NCBI GenBank assembly: GCA_000758905.1
Contig: JRNA01000016.1
Location: 151,162-215,161, forward strand
DNA length: 64,000 bases
DNA from: Clostridiales bacterium S5-A14a
GTDB taxonomy: Bacteria; Bacillota; Clostridia; Peptostreptococcales; Anaerovoracaceae
Reading direction: 5' to 3'
Part shown: piece after piece, positions 9,230-19,168 of the stretch
Position numbering within the stretch: the first letter of the stretch is position 1
Layout of the letters: the number at the start of each line of letters is the position of its first letter
Translations under genes and position numbers: made by a program
Notes under the pieces: model-generated
What the model was told of the DNA's origin: nothing
The model's input: only the letters and a program-made list of their open reading frames with translations
Database searches by the model: none

Positions 9230-9289
9230 AATAAAATAATGTAGGTTCAATTATGGTTCCTTAACGAGAGTTCTAGGTTTAAAATTCAA

Positions 9290-10012
9290 TTACTCATATA
9301 AGTCTACAGCACAATTATTATGTACTTTTTGAATGTCGTCATTATCCTCCAGTATGTCTATAAGTTTTTTCAACTTGTTCAAGTCCTCATCCTTTGGAGT
9401 TGCTTCCATTGATGGAACATATTCGATATCGGATTCAAAAGGGGTATATCCAGCTTTAACAATTGCATTGTGTACATCAGTATATGTAGCAGGATCAGTT
9501 TGAATTTCAAAAGTATCATCACCTGAAATCATATCTTCCGCACCTGCATCAATAGCAACCTCCATGATTTCGTCTTCATCCATGCTATCATCTCTTTCTA
9601 TAAGGATTATACCCTTCCTAGAAAACATGTATGAAACACAACCCGGTGTACCGAGATTCCCACCGTATTTGTCAAATGTCGAACGAACAAAAGATGTCGT
9701 TCTATTATTATTGTCCGTCAAGCAATCAACTATAATTGCCACTCCACCAGGGCCATATCCTTCAAAAACTGATTCCTCGTAATTTACACCCTCGAGTTCA
9801 CCAGTTCCCTTTTTGATAGCCCTTTGGATATTGTCATTTGGCATACTGATGGCCCTTGCTTTTTCAATCGCAAGCCTCAACCCAGCATTGTAATCTGGAT
9901 CTCCACCATCTTTAGCGGCAACCGTGATGGCCTTTGCGTATTTTGTGAACATTGCAGCCCTCTTTGAATCTTGAGCCGCCTTTCTTCCTGCTATAGTTCC
10001 GTGTCTACCCAT
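9290..10012 (-). CDS. yebC: YebC/PmpR-family regulatory/translation protein
   Basis: Conserved YebC/TACO1-family protein. Members are annotated as DNA-binding regulators, and some are now known to help ribosomes translate difficult (proline-rich) stretches. The start MGRHGTIAGRKAAQDSKRA and the core FEGYGPGGVAIIVDCLTDNNNRT are diagnostic. Length is 240 residues, as expected. The ATG at 10012 is preferred over a GTG two codons earlier, because AGGAGG lies 5 nt before the ATG and would overlap the GTG. It has its own promoter at 10048-10076 and appears monocistronic, with the structured RNA and polA downstream. Confidence 0.94.
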   Translation of the reverse strand: MGRHGTIAGRKAAQDSKRAAMFTKYAKAITVAAKDGGDPDYNAGLRLAIEKARAISMPNDNIQRAIKKGTGELEGVNYEESVFEGYGPGGVAIIVDCLTDNNNRTTSFVRSTFDKYGGNLGTPGCVSYMFSRKGIILIERDDSMDEDEIMEVAIDAGAEDMISGDDTFEIQTDPATYTDVHNAIVKAGYTPFESDIEYVPSMEATPKDEDLNKLKKLIDILEDNDDIQKVHNNCAVDLYE

Positions 10013-10047
10013 GGACACCTCCTCATTTGTCTCTATCTATGTTTAAA

Positions 10048-10076
10048 TTATACTACAAAACACTGTTCTGTTCAAG
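10048..10076 (-). promoter_or_regulatory. SigA-type promoter of yebC
   Basis: Leftward TTGAAC (10071-10076), 17-nt spacer, TATAAT (10048-10053). The ATG of yebC is about 35 nt downstream of the -10 box. Near-consensus match with ideal spacing. Confidence 0.75.
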
Positions 10077-10091
10077 CATTCAGGCTCCAGT

Positions 10092-11465
10092 TTATAGCGC
10101 CTCAAGTTGACTAATCTTAGTATTATACAGTTTGCGGAAAAGAATTGTGGAAAGCACAAACCCAATAATCTCAGCAATTGGGAATGAATACCACGATAGT
10201 GTTACACCGTCTATTTGCATCAGTATATATGCAATAGGCAAAATTCCGATAAGCTGCCTAACAACTGAAGCGATTAAGCTGTAAATTCCGTTCCCGGTAG
10301 CCTGGAAAACCGTTGATCTCATAATTCCGAACGCGGCTGGTATAAAGCACAGACTTATAATTCTAAGTGCAGGTATACCTATTTTGTACATATTATCCGA
10401 TGCACTGAAAATCATCAAGAGCTCTCTTGGGAATATCTGAAATGCTGCCATACCTATTATCATTATCACGACTGAAGCCCCCAAGGCCTTCCTGTATGTC
10501 TCCATGAATCGTGCTTTGTTTCTTGCTCCGAAATTATACCCTAAGATTGGCATTGCAGCCTGGTTCACTCCAAATACTGGCATCAGGATTATCGACTGCA
10601 GCTTAAAGTAAATTCCAAGAACAGCGATGGCAGTAGCATGTGCGGCTAGTATCGCGTTATATCCAAGAACCATTATTGAATTTATCGACATCATAACCAT
10701 TGATGGCAGTCCTACATTGTAAATATCGCTTATTGTCTTTCTGTCGACATTGAATCCCAAAAGTTTTATATGAATACTGCTTATTTTTTTCAGGCAAATG
10801 AAAAGAGCCACAGAAGCAGAAGCTGCCTGCCCTATCACGGTTGCAATTGCAGCTCCAGCGATTCCAAGTTTCGGTGCTCCTACAAGGCCAAAAATCAAAA
10901 TAGGATCCAAAATCAAGTTCACGAGTGCACCTGTTATCGTTACTATCATTGATAAAACCATCTGACCAGTTGACTGTATTATCTTTTCCATCGAGAGCTG
11001 TAACATAAAGAAGAAAGAACCGATTGTTATTATCTTAAGATATGTAGTGGCATCGAAAAATACAGACTCATCGCTTGTAAATGCTCCTATGAATGTAGAA
11101 GATAGAAATATGCCAATCAATGCAACGACAAAATAATTGACAAAAGATAGCCTAATGCCAATACTGGCAGCAAGACTTGCTTCATTCACTCGCTGTTCAC
11201 CAAGCCTCCTTGCAATTAAGGAATTTACTCCGACACCAGTACCAACACCAAGTGCTACCATGAGCATCTGAAGTGGCATAACAAGCGAAACAGCTGTCAG
11301 TGCCCCCTCGCTCAACATAGCTACAAAAACGCTGTCAACTATATTATAAAGAGCGTTTATACTCATAGAAAGTGTAGGTGGCCATGCCATAGATAAAAGC
11401 AGCGAACCAATGGGCATCGTGCCCATTTTATTTGTTTTTTCTGTGTTTTTCTCTATTTGGTTCAA
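10092..11465 (-). CDS. MATE family multidrug/Na+ antiporter
   Basis: Predicted 12-helix inner-membrane exporter of the MATE (NorM/DinF) family, exchanging cationic compounds for Na+ or H+. Its 457 residues contain the two homologous six-helix halves; MGTMPIGSLLLSMAWPPTLSM opens the first and MSINSIMVLGYNAILAA the second, and NQAAMPILGYNFGARN is a typical MATE loop. The start is TTG at 11465, chosen because AGGAGG lies 7 nt upstream; the next ATG (codon 14) has no such site. It lies between rnpB and yebC on the same strand, with no partner gene that would suggest a substrate. Confidence 0.92.
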   Translation of the reverse strand: MNQIEKNTEKTNKMGTMPIGSLLLSMAWPPTLSMSINALYNIVDSVFVAMLSEGALTAVSLVMPLQMLMVALGVGTGVGVNSLIARRLGEQRVNEASLAASIGIRLSFVNYFVVALIGIFLSSTFIGAFTSDESVFFDATTYLKIITIGSFFFMLQLSMEKIIQSTGQMVLSMIVTITGALVNLILDPILIFGLVGAPKLGIAGAAIATVIGQAASASVALFICLKKISSIHIKLLGFNVDRKTISDIYNVGLPSMVMMSINSIMVLGYNAILAAHATAIAVLGIYFKLQSIILMPVFGVNQAAMPILGYNFGARNKARFMETYRKALGASVVIMIIGMAAFQIFPRELLMIFSASDNMYKIGIPALRIISLCFIPAAFGIMRSTVFQATGNGIYSLIASVVRQLIGILPIAYILMQIDGVTLSWYSFPIAEIIGFVLSTILFRKLYNTKISQLEAL

Positions 11466-11503
11466 ACAAATTCCTCCTTATTTTAATTCTATACAAATCA
11501 AAC

Positions 11504-11523
11504 ACCTCCCTGTCAGGGGAGGT
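11504..11523 (-). terminator. Terminator of rnpB
   Basis: Stem ACCTCCC/GGGAGGT (7 bp, 6-nt loop) about 12 nt after the RNase P RNA 3' end, followed leftward by GTTTGATTTG, a broken U tract. It separates rnpB from the MATE gene. Confidence 0.65.
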
Positions 11524-11535
11524 AATAATCAAACA

Positions 11536-11891
11536 AAATAGGCAAACCATAAGCCGGGTTCTGTATTAGGCAATCATCTATCTAAGGCGTAACATCGCTG
11601 CACGCTCATGCGGTCTACCTAACGGGCTGTGACGGGTCGCCAACCTAATGCCCTATTTGACCTTGCTCCGGATGGGGTTTACACGTCCACCTCGTCTCCG
11701 AGATGACGGTGAGCTCTTACCTCACCATTTCAACCTTACCACGGCATTACCCGTTTCGGCGGAATGTTTCTGTTGCACTTTCCCTATAGTTACCTACGCC
11801 AGAAGTTATCTGGCATCCTCACCCTGTGGAGCCCGGACTTTCCTCATGCTTCGAAAATCGAAGATCACGCGACTGCCTGGTTTACCTAGTC
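11536..11891 (-). ncRNA. rnpB: RNase P RNA (bacterial type A)
   Basis: Catalytic RNA of RNase P, which removes tRNA 5' leaders. On the minus strand the conserved elements appear in order: a P1 5' strand (TAGGTAAACCA), GAGGAAAGTCCGGGCTCC (CR-I), GGGTGAGGATGCC, AGGGAAAGTGCAACAGAAA, the GGTAAGGTTGAAATGG region, the P15 loop with its GGTAGACC element, and the closing AACCCGGCTTATGG followed by the P1 3' strand (TGGTTTGCCTA), which pairs with the 5' strand over 11 bp including one G-U. The general architecture suggests type A rather than the Bacillus type B. Ends are estimated from P1 and are good to a few nucleotides. It has its own promoter inside the end of nif3. Confidence 0.96.
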
Positions 11892-11895
11892 GTAC

Positions 11896-11925
11896 ATTAT
11901 AACATAAAAAAAGGATTCACATCAA
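11896..11925 (-). promoter_or_regulatory. Promoter of rnpB, inside the 3' end of nif3
   Basis: Leftward TTGATG (11920-11925), 18-nt spacer, TATAAT (11896-11901). The predicted start, about 7 nt downstream (near 11889), coincides with the deduced 5' end of RNase P RNA. The -10 box overlaps the nif3 stop codon. Confidence 0.8.
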
Positions 11926-12688
11926 CTTTACTAGGAATAAATTCAATAGAAGTATTCGTTCTAGAATTTATCCTATCTCCATAAATCTTTGCAGCCTCAA
12001 CTGCAAAAAATTTTTCCGTATGATAATGTCCCATATCAACAACAGCCATCCCTAGTTCCAAACTATCCTGAGCACTATGATATTTTACATCCCCCGTCAA
12101 GAAAACATCGCAGTCAGCATTAAATGCATTAAGAATAAAATCCGAACCTGAGCCCGCGCATAAACCTATTTTGTGCACAAGGTTTCCCCTGACGCCTGTA
12201 AACCTTACCTCATTCAAAGGCGTCCCTGTAGATTCACAAGCCATTTTGATAAATTCCTCTAAACTCATCCTTTCCTGAAGATACCCAGTCATTGCAAAGC
12301 CTTCACTGCCCTCTATAGTGCTCACATCTTTTAGGCCAAGCTGTTTAGCCAGGTAATCGCTCGTACCGCCATTAGCAACATCATAATTCGTATGTGCAGA
12401 GAAGACGGATATTTTGTTTGAAATCAGTTTTATCAGCATTCTAGCCTTCGGATCGTCATCTGATATCACATTCACCTTTGAAAAAAGCAGCGGATGATGC
12501 GACAAAATAAGGTTGCAATCTTTTGATATCGCTTCGTTAATAACCTCATCCGTAACTTCAAGAGTAGTAAGAACAGAATTTACGACTTCGTTAGAAAATT
12601 GGATTTGTTCACCTGAGTTATCCCATTCAGCAGCATTCTCGGTTGGAATTATCTCGTTAAAACTTTTAAAAATTTCTTTAATAAGCAT
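11897..12688 (-). CDS. Nif3-like dinuclear metal centre protein
   Basis: Member of the Nif3/YqfO (DUF34) family, a widely conserved protein with a dinuclear metal site whose reaction is not settled; GTP cyclohydrolase I type 2 is a database name only. AEWDNSGEQIQ near the N-terminus, LSHHPLLF and SAHTNYD carry likely metal ligands, and DVFLTGDVKYHSAQDSLELGMAVVDMGHYHTE is the conserved C-terminal segment. Two starts are possible. I chose the ATG beginning MLIKEIF (264 residues), which overlaps the trmK end by 11 nt with GAGGAG 13 nt upstream; an ATG seven codons earlier is the alternative. trmK-nif3 adjacency is standard in Firmicutes. Confidence 0.9.
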   Translation of the reverse strand: MLIKEIFKSFNEIIPTENAAEWDNSGEQIQFSNEVVNSVLTTLEVTDEVINEAISKDCNLILSHHPLLFSKVNVISDDDPKARMLIKLISNKISVFSAHTNYDVANGGTSDYLAKQLGLKDVSTIEGSEGFAMTGYLQERMSLEEFIKMACESTGTPLNEVRFTGVRGNLVHKIGLCAGSGSDFILNAFNADCDVFLTGDVKYHSAQDSLELGMAVVDMGHYHTEKFFAVEAAKIYGDRINSRTNTSIEFIPSKVDVNPFFML

Positions 12689-13454
12689 CGCTAAATTTTG
12701 TCTCCTCATATTTTTTGATTAGCATTTTGAGATGCCTAACAATCGACTCAAAATGCCTTAGTTTAGCATCATTTACAGTATTGATAACGCCTTCAGTATT
12801 CTTAGACATGTTGTTTTTTAATTTAGTTAAAATAGCTTCATTCTTTATCAGATGATACTGCAAATATTCTAATGTTAATTCGTTGGGTTCGTAGATTAAG
12901 GTTTCTGGAAAGAAGTCCGTTAGTAAAAATTCATCCTCCGAATAAGCTTCTAAATTATTTTCCACTTGTATATTAGAATTTTCACAGGGCTCTACAAGAA
13001 GTATTTCACAAAATCTCTCGCCTTCCTTGGCTATTCTCTCTTTTGTGATAGAAAATCCATTATCTCTAATCCACTTTCTCAGATAGGATATCTTGCTTCT
13101 CGGCTGAAGAATGATCTTCTTAAATGAATGAGATTTCCCTATATCAGCAGAAAGAATTTCAGCCATAAGTATACCGCCCATGCCTGCAATTACAGCATCA
13201 TCAACCTCTCCTATACCAATCGGCGCAAGTCCATTACCAACTCTAGCCGAGCATTCATTTATTAGCCCTTCAGAGATAATTAGCTCCTCCGCTTTTTTTA
13301 ACGAATTTTTACTAATATCTGTAGCAATGGCATTGGTACATTTGCCCGATTTTATCAGATGGACTGGCAAAAAACCATGGTCAGTGCCTATGTCTGCCAT
13401 GGTTTCTCCATATTCTATTAAATCAGCAATTGTTTCTAATCTTTCGCTTAACAT
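12678..13454 (-). CDS. trmK: tRNA (adenine(22)-N1)-methyltransferase TrmK
   Basis: SAM-dependent methyltransferase for A22 in the tRNA D-loop. The Rossmann core shows MADIGTDHGFLPVHL (motif I region, about 19-33), AIATDISKNSLKKAEE, and DAVIAGMGGILMAEIL (motif IV region), with KIILQPRSKISYLRKWI following. The length of 258 is slightly above the usual 230 because of a C-terminal helical tail. The ATG has no strong Shine-Dalgarno and lies 24 nt after rpoD. The rpoD-trmK-nif3 order is the usual Firmicutes arrangement, which supports the call. Confidence 0.93.
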   Translation of the reverse strand: MLSERLETIADLIEYGETMADIGTDHGFLPVHLIKSGKCTNAIATDISKNSLKKAEELIISEGLINECSARVGNGLAPIGIGEVDDAVIAGMGGILMAEILSADIGKSHSFKKIILQPRSKISYLRKWIRDNGFSITKERIAKEGERFCEILLVEPCENSNIQVENNLEAYSEDEFLLTDFFPETLIYEPNELTLEYLQYHLIKNEAILTKLKNNMSKNTEGVINTVNDAKLRHFESIVRHLKMLIKKYEETKFSDAY

Positions 13455-13478
13455 AATACTTGCAATTTATTTAATATT

Positions 13479-14693
13479 CTACTCTAAGTAATCTTTGAGT
13501 TTCTTGGATCTGCTAGGATGTCTCAGCTTTTTCAATGCTTTCGACTCTATCTGCCTTATTCTTTCTCTGGTTACTGAGAATTCTTTGCCCACTTCCTCAA
13601 GTGTCCTTGCTCTTCCATCCTCAATACCAAATCTGAGCATTAACACTTTCTTCTCTCTTTCGGTGAGAGTATCAAGTACGTCGAGAAGTTGTTCTTTCAG
13701 CATTGAGAAAGCAGCAGCCTCAGATGGCGAAGGTGCATCATCATCTGGTATAAAATCTCCAAGATGGCTATCTTCTTCCTCACCTATAGGCGTTTCAAGA
13801 GAAACTGGCTCTAAAGCAATTTTCTGAATTTCCCTAACCTTTTCAACAGTTATTCCCATCTCTAGAGCGATTTCCTCTGGCAGCGGCTCTCTACCATAAT
13901 TCTGCAAGAGTTGTCTTGAAACCCTGATTAACTTATTGATCGTTTCAACCATATGAACAGGTATTCTGATGGTTCTTGCCTGATCCGCTATAGACCTCGT
14001 AATTGCCTGTCTTATCCACCATGTAGCATAGGTCGAAAACTTATATCCCTTTCTGTAGTCAAATTTGTCTACTGCCTTAATAAGCCCGAGATTTCCCTCC
14101 TGAATCAAATCGAGAAATAGCATTCCTCTGCCGACATATCTCTTGGCGATACTTACAACAAGTCTGAGGTTTGCTTCGCAAAGCATTTTCTTTGCTAATT
14201 CATCTCCAGCTTCCATTCTCTTAGCAAGTTCGATTTCCTCCTCTGCCGTAAGCAGATGAACCTTGCCGATTTCCTTGAGATACATCCTCACAGGGTCATC
14301 TATATTTATCCCCTTAGGCAGTGTTGCATCGATATCTACCTCACCTGACTCGTTCACAACAATACCATCGTCTTCATCATCATCAGCATCATCTTTTTCA
14401 AGGATTTCCGAAAAGTCTTCAGGCTGAGTTCCACCGATTTCAACGCCATTAGAGAGCAAAGTCTCATATATGTCATCTAGAACATTCTTGTCAAGGTCAA
14501 TCTCTTCAAGATAATTTGCAACATCTGCATATGTCAACCTCTTTTTCTTTTTATCCGCCTCGATTGCAAGCTGTTTGATGACATAATTCTTAATTTCAGT
14601 CGGATTCATCTTCTCAATTTCAGATGAATCGAACACCAAAGCAGACTTATCAGTATGACTCATATTATCTCCACAGACTTTTTCTTGACTCAT
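13479..14693 (-). CDS. rpoD: Primary sigma factor (RpoD/SigA)
   Basis: Housekeeping sigma-70 factor that directs RNA polymerase to TTGACA/TATAAT promoters. The 404 residues show region 1.1 ([13 protein letters not shown]), region 1.2 ([18 protein letters not shown]), region 2 ([38 protein letters not shown]), region 3 ([14 protein letters not shown]) and region 4 ([34 protein letters not shown]). An acidic linker follows region 1.1. ATG overlaps the dnaG stop as ATGA with GGGGGAG upstream, so translation is probably coupled; a second ATG at codon 11 with GGAG is also possible. It belongs to the dgt-dnaG-rpoD macromolecular-synthesis operon. Confidence 0.97.
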   Translation of the reverse strand: MSQEKVCGDNMSHTDKSALVFDSSEIEKMNPTEIKNYVIKQLAIEADKKKKRLTYADVANYLEEIDLDKNVLDDIYETLLSNGVEIGGTQPEDFSEILEKDDADDDEDDGIVVNESGEVDIDATLPKGINIDDPVRMYLKEIGKVHLLTAEEEIELAKRMEAGDELAKKMLCEANLRLVVSIAKRYVGRGMLFLDLIQEGNLGLIKAVDKFDYRKGYKFSTYATWWIRQAITRSIADQARTIRIPVHMVETINKLIRVSRQLLQNYGREPLPEEIALEMGITVEKVREIQKIALEPVSLETPIGEEEDSHLGDFIPDDDAPSPSEAAAFSMLKEQLLDVLDTLTEREKKVLMLRFGIEDGRARTLEEVGKEFSVTRERIRQIESKALKKLRHPSRSKKLKDYLE

Positions 14694-16450
14694 AAATCTA
14701 CTCCCCCTCTTAGTTTCTTAATCTCTTTTTGTATCTTCATTAATTTAATCTGTAGCCTCTCGGCTTCCTGTCCTTCTTCTTCCTCATCAGCAAGCGCAAT
14801 TATATCAAGAATCCGCCTTTCCTTTGCACCAAGTTCAGCAAGTCTCGCACTGCTCATGCAATCGACAAAAGAACTTTCGACATCCACAATTGGAACACCG
14901 CTGATTATCTCGTCAATCTTATACCCCTCTTCCGGGTTCATTGCATCCTTAATTCTATTCTCATCTAGAAATCCGTCCGAGGCGCTAATCTCATTCTCAA
15001 TCAAGGAAAAAATTTCTCTTCCCATCTCCGTTGTTATAACACCATCTGAAAACTCATGCTCTTTGAACTTAACAAAATAACTGCCGTCCATAAAGAATAT
15101 TTTGAACAGGACTTTTTCCGTCGTAGAAAGATTCCTGTCCCCTGTTTCAACGGTTTTCTCAATTCGCTTTGATGCTTCAGTCTTACCCTGGTTCCCTATC
15201 TGGAACAAAATATTTTTGTAATCAAGATCAAGCGATCGACCAACCTTCTGTGCATATACTTCTCTTTCAACGGGAGATAATTTTTCAAAAATAGCAGACA
15301 ATGATTTAACATAGCCAATTTTACCATCACCAGTTGTGAGATCGTAATCTCTTGCAATATGTCTAAGTTGATAATCCGTACCACTCACGGCATTAGAAAC
15401 CAAATTTAAAAATTCTTCTTTGCCGTGTGTTTTAACATATTCGTCAGGATCTTTACCGTCGTCCACGTGTAATACAGAAACCGAAACACCAGCATCTCTT
15501 AGGACATCTACACCCTTATACGCCGCATTCCTGCCTGCATCATCAGAATCATAAGAAAGCACAATCTTCTTGGAATATCTTTTCAAAATTTTACCATGGT
15601 TTTCTGTTAGAGCGGTTCCAAGCGTTGCAACGACATTTTTGATACCACACTGGTAGAGCCCAATCGCATCCATATAGCCCTCTACAACTATCAAAAAATC
15701 TGAATTACGCAAATATTCTCTGGCAAAATTTAGCGAAAACAAATTGTTGCTCTTATGGAATATCGGATTTTCAGGTGAGTTTATATATTTAGCTCCCTGA
15801 TTATCCAAAGTTCTTCCGCCAAAACCTATGACCCTTCCATTAGTACTGATTATCGGAAAAATCACTCTATTTCTGAATCTGTCATATTTTCTACCCTTAT
15901 TTACAGATATTAAACCTAACTCAGAAAGAGTCTTTTCGTCATATCCAAGGGCGGCCATATGATTGTATAGACTGTCCCATTTTTCATCAGCATACCCAAT
16001 TCCAAACTTCGTGATAATATCAATATCCATCTTCCTGACGTCAGTTAGGTAGTGCATTGCTTCGTTATGCCTTGACAAAAGCGATCTCACAAAATATCTG
16101 GCTGCGTCCTTGTTTGCTTTGTAATACACGTCTTTGCTGTCATCATATGCGGTCTTTTCAAGGGTAAAGCCCTTATCCTTGGCGATCTTCTCTATTGCTT
16201 CAATAAAGTCTAGATTATAATATTTCTTAACGAATTCGATTGCATCTCCTGATACTCCGCATCCAAAACATTTAAAAATTTGTTTATCAGGTGACACTAC
16301 AAAAGAAGGTGTCTTTTCACCATGAAATGGACAGCAAGCCTTGTAGTTAGCCCCTGTTTTCTTAAGTTGTATAGCATTGCTTATAACCTCTACAATGTCT
16401 ATTTCTGCTTTTAAATTTTCAATGCTTTGATGAGAATATGATGCTCTCAT
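14690..16450 (-). CDS. dnaG: DNA primase
   Basis: Makes RNA primers at the replication fork together with the DnaB helicase. The 586 residues contain the CHC2 zinc finger (C40, H43, C61, C64 in [10 protein letters not shown] and KCFGCG), the catalytic core with [13 protein letters not shown], the Toprim acidic residues in [13 protein letters not shown] and [14 protein letters not shown], and a C-terminal helicase-interacting region. The ATG overlaps the dgt stop by one base (TAATG), with GAGGAG and GAGG upstream, and its own stop overlaps rpoD, so the three genes are tightly coupled. Confidence 0.96.
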   Translation of the reverse strand: MRASYSHQSIENLKAEIDIVEVISNAIQLKKTGANYKACCPFHGEKTPSFVVSPDKQIFKCFGCGVSGDAIEFVKKYYNLDFIEAIEKIAKDKGFTLEKTAYDDSKDVYYKANKDAARYFVRSLLSRHNEAMHYLTDVRKMDIDIITKFGIGYADEKWDSLYNHMAALGYDEKTLSELGLISVNKGRKYDRFRNRVIFPIISTNGRVIGFGGRTLDNQGAKYINSPENPIFHKSNNLFSLNFAREYLRNSDFLIVVEGYMDAIGLYQCGIKNVVATLGTALTENHGKILKRYSKKIVLSYDSDDAGRNAAYKGVDVLRDAGVSVSVLHVDDGKDPDEYVKTHGKEEFLNLVSNAVSGTDYQLRHIARDYDLTTGDGKIGYVKSLSAIFEKLSPVEREVYAQKVGRSLDLDYKNILFQIGNQGKTEASKRIEKTVETGDRNLSTTEKVLFKIFFMDGSYFVKFKEHEFSDGVITTEMGREIFSLIENEISASDGFLDENRIKDAMNPEEGYKIDEIISGVPIVDVESSFVDCMSSARLAELGAKERRILDIIALADEEEEGQEAERLQIKLMKIQKEIKKLRGGVDL

Positions 16451-17442
16451 TACCTCAACTCCTCATATTTATTCATTGCAAACCGATCCGTCATACCTGC
16501 TACATAATCTTTTGCTGCCACATGAACACCCTCTTCTTTTGCAATTTCAATCATATCATCAGGTAGTTCATCAACATGATCAATGTAATAGTAATATAGA
16601 AATTTTATGATATCCTCAGCTCTTTTTATATCGTCCTTTTTTTTAACATCTGCATTATTATAAACATGCTCAAACATAAATGATCTGAGTTCCAAAAGCA
16701 TCTTATTGTCCACAGTGTCCATTCCGATTCTATCTCTACCATCACTGTAGGAAATTACGCTTTCTATCATTTTTGTAATCCTTTGGCTCTTTCTTTCGCC
16801 GAAGAAGGCAACGGGTTTCTTCGGGAGCATATCAAAGGTGATCGCACCACTCCTTATTGCATCATCTATATCGTGGTTTATGTATGCAATTCGGTCACTT
16901 AAATTAACAACCTGTCCTTCGAGGGTTGCTGCCTTAAGTGAACCTGTGTGATTTACTATGCCGTCTCTGACTTCCCACGTTAAATTGAGTCCCCTTGTGC
17001 TGCTCGTTCCCTCAATCTTTTCAACAACTCTGAGGCTCTGAACATTATGCCTAAAACCACCGGGGTGGATCTGATTTAAAACTTTTTCACCGCTGTGTCC
17101 AAACGGGGTATGCCCAAGATCATGACCCATTGCAATGGCCTCAGTTAGATCTTCATTCAACTGTAATATTCGAGAAATTGTTCTTGCAATCTGTGCAACC
17201 TCTAGTGTGTGAGTCAGTCTTGTTCTATAGTGGTCACCCTCAGGCGAAAGAAAAACCTGTGTTTTGTGCATCAGTCTTCTAAATGCTTTCGAATGTATGA
17301 TGCGATCTCTATCCCTTTGAAAATCAGTTCTATACTTGCAAGGTGTCTCGACTGAGTCTCTTCCTTTTGATTCTCGAGACTTTGCTGCATTTTCACTTAA
17401 AATTTCGTATTCTCTATTTTCAATATCTTCTCTAAGAATCAT
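16450..17442 (-). CDS. dgt: Deoxyguanosinetriphosphate triphosphohydrolase-like protein
   Basis: HD-domain dNTPase family (Dgt type 2): hydrolyses dNTPs to nucleosides and triphosphate, balancing nucleotide pools. The metal site is visible as H78 in RLTHTLEV, H107-D108 in GHDLGHTPFGH, and a later DRIAYINHDIDD. The start at 17442 (MILREDIE, 330 residues) is chosen because AGGAAGG lies about 8 nt upstream, immediately after the dut stop; a longer reading frame from 17523 would begin deep inside dut. It sits between dut and dnaG, the common clostridial order; dut and dgt both act on dNTPs. Confidence 0.92.
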   Translation of the reverse strand: MILREDIENREYEILSENAAKSRESKGRDSVETPCKYRTDFQRDRDRIIHSKAFRRLMHKTQVFLSPEGDHYRTRLTHTLEVAQIARTISRILQLNEDLTEAIAMGHDLGHTPFGHSGEKVLNQIHPGGFRHNVQSLRVVEKIEGTSSTRGLNLTWEVRDGIVNHTGSLKAATLEGQVVNLSDRIAYINHDIDDAIRSGAITFDMLPKKPVAFFGERKSQRITKMIESVISYSDGRDRIGMDTVDNKMLLELRSFMFEHVYNNADVKKKDDIKRAEDIIKFLYYYYIDHVDELPDDMIEIAKEEGVHVAAKDYVAGMTDRFAMNKYEELR

Positions 17443-17446
17443 AGAG

Positions 17447-17887
17447 TTACCTTCCTGTATGCCCGAACCCTCCGGCTCCGCGCTTTGTTTTCTCCAAACT
17501 TTCAACAGAATCCACGGGTTCAAATTTTACACTTTCATATCTTGCAAAAACGATCTGTGCTATGCGATCGCCTGATTCAACAGTAAAATCCTCACTTCCC
17601 AGGTTGATCATCGGAACCTTTAGTTCTCCCCTGTAGTCCGCATCAACTGTACCGACACCGTTTACCATAGTGAGGCCGTTTTTTATCGACAAGCCGCTCC
17701 TAGCTCTTACCTGTCCCTCAAATCCATTTGGAATTTCAAGAAAAATGCCAGTTGGAATTAGCACTCTTTCCATGGGTTTTATTGTCAGCGGCTCATCAAG
17801 CATAGCTCTCAGATCAAGACCAGCCGAATTTTCAGTTTCATATTTGGGGATTTCCCCGCTTTTCGAAAAAATTTTTACATAGGTCAT
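17447..17887 (-). CDS. dut: dUTP diphosphatase
   Basis: Trimeric dUTPase that converts dUTP to dUMP and PPi, keeping uracil out of DNA. All five family motifs appear in order in 146 residues: AGLDLRA (1), RARSGLSIKNGL (2), GVGTVDADYRGEL (3), GDRIAQIVF (4) and RGAGGFGHTGR (5), the last being the flexible arm that closes over the substrate. The start ATG overlaps the M16 peptidase stop (ATGA). dgt begins 4 nt after the stop, so the two dNTP-housekeeping enzymes are cotranslated. Confidence 0.97.
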   Translation of the reverse strand: MTYVKIFSKSGEIPKYETENSAGLDLRAMLDEPLTIKPMERVLIPTGIFLEIPNGFEGQVRARSGLSIKNGLTMVNGVGTVDADYRGELKVPMINLGSEDFTVESGDRIAQIVFARYESVKFEPVDSVESLEKTKRGAGGFGHTGR

Positions 17888-19140
17888 TTAGACACCATCA
17901 TCTTTCTCAAATCCAGACGCTCCCTGCCCGTCACTGCAACAGCAGAATATTTTGTGAAATCCGAAATAATTGAAATCAAATCCTCAACCTCGGATTTTGT
18001 TATCGAGTCATAGGCATTTACAATTTCTTCAATCGGCATAACCCTATCAAGTAGAATCGCCATCCTACCATTTGTCAACATCCTTGATGCCGTGCTCTCC
18101 TGGCTGAATACAAAACCGGCTTTAAGCTGCTCCTTTGATGCCTCAAGTTCGTCATCCTCAATGCCCTTATCAGCTAAGAGTGAAATCTCGTGCTTAATGC
18201 CTCTAATCGCATCCGCAACCTTACTTCGGTTCAGCCCCGCATATATCTTAAAGTATCCAAGATCCTTGTATGAGGCGACCATCGAGAAAATTGAATAAGC
18301 TAAGCCTTGCTCTTCCCGGATATTCCTAAAGAGCCTCGAACTCATAGTCCCTCCCAAAATATTATTAAGAACCTGCATAGGATAGTATCTGCTATCTTCT
18401 ATACCAAAAGTCGGAAGGCCCATGCAGAGATTACACTGCTCTATGTCTTTTTGCACAACCTTAATATTAGGCCTATATTCTGATTCAACAAAAGAGATTT
18501 CATCCGCAACCGGGTCAAGTTTCTCAAATTGATTTTCGAAGTAAGAAATCACTTCGTCTTCGTTGAATTTACCGGCAATACTGACTATGATATTATCCTT
18601 TGTATATCTTTTTTTGACGTAATCTCGCATTACATTCTGAGTAATCCTCTTAAGGCTAGTAGGAGTGCCGATTATTGAATTCCCAAGAGGATTGCCCTTG
18701 AAAATTAGCTCAGTGGACAAATCGTGCGCTAGGTCCTCTGGCGAATCAAGTGTCATCTTGATCTCTTCTTCAATGACATATCTCTCCTTATTCATCTCTT
18801 CTTTGGGGAAGATTGAATTTTCGACCATGTCCACAAGAACATCTGCACCCTCAAAAAGCTTGGAAGAAACGAGTTTTACATGGTAACAAGTAGCTTCCTT
18901 TCCCGTGAAGGCATTGATGCTCCCACCAATTCTATCGATTTCCCTAGATATATCAGAATAAGTCCTCTTCTCAGTTCCCTTAAACATCATATGTTCAACA
19001 AAATGCGATACCCCTGCGTATTTTTTCTCTTCATATAGAGAACCCGTCTTTATCCAAATCCCTAGGGTTACAGATTCAACTTCTTTCACAGGGTCCATAA
19101 TCAATCTGATCCCATTTGATAAATTTTTTATTTCAAGCAT
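17884..19140 (-). CDS. M16-family zinc metallopeptidase (YmxG/MPP-like)
   Basis: Processing-type peptidase of family M16B, related to Bacillus YmxG and mitochondrial processing peptidase. The inverted zinc motif HFVEH is at residues 46-50, with a third ligand Glu expected in the following EEEIKM helix (about 126-131). The R/Y-containing C-terminal half (SRLFRNIREEQGLAYSI) is also intact. At 418 residues it is the usual single-chain length; such proteins act as dimers. The substrate is unknown. ATG follows GAGGAG. The gene overlaps dut by 4 nt. Confidence 0.93.
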   Translation of the reverse strand: MLEIKNLSNGIRLIMDPVKEVESVTLGIWIKTGSLYEEKKYAGVSHFVEHMMFKGTEKRTYSDISREIDRIGGSINAFTGKEATCYHVKLVSSKLFEGADVLVDMVENSIFPKEEMNKERYVIEEEIKMTLDSPEDLAHDLSTELIFKGNPLGNSIIGTPTSLKRITQNVMRDYVKKRYTKDNIIVSIAGKFNEDEVISYFENQFEKLDPVADEISFVESEYRPNIKVVQKDIEQCNLCMGLPTFGIEDSRYYPMQVLNNILGGTMSSRLFRNIREEQGLAYSIFSMVASYKDLGYFKIYAGLNRSKVADAIRGIKHEISLLADKGIEDDELEASKEQLKAGFVFSQESTASRMLTNGRMAILLDRVMPIEEIVNAYDSITKSEVEDLISIISDFTKYSAVAVTGRERLDLRKMMVSK

Positions 19141-19168
19141 TCTTATAACTCCTCAATACTTTTTCATA

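Noticed and set aside
11648..11902. 84-codon rightward reading frame
   Set aside because: It is antisense to RNase P RNA; the conserved RNA structure explains the sequence.
16450..17523. Longer dgt frame beginning at 17523
   Set aside because: The extra 27 codons overlap dut in another frame, and a Shine-Dalgarno fits only the start at 17442.
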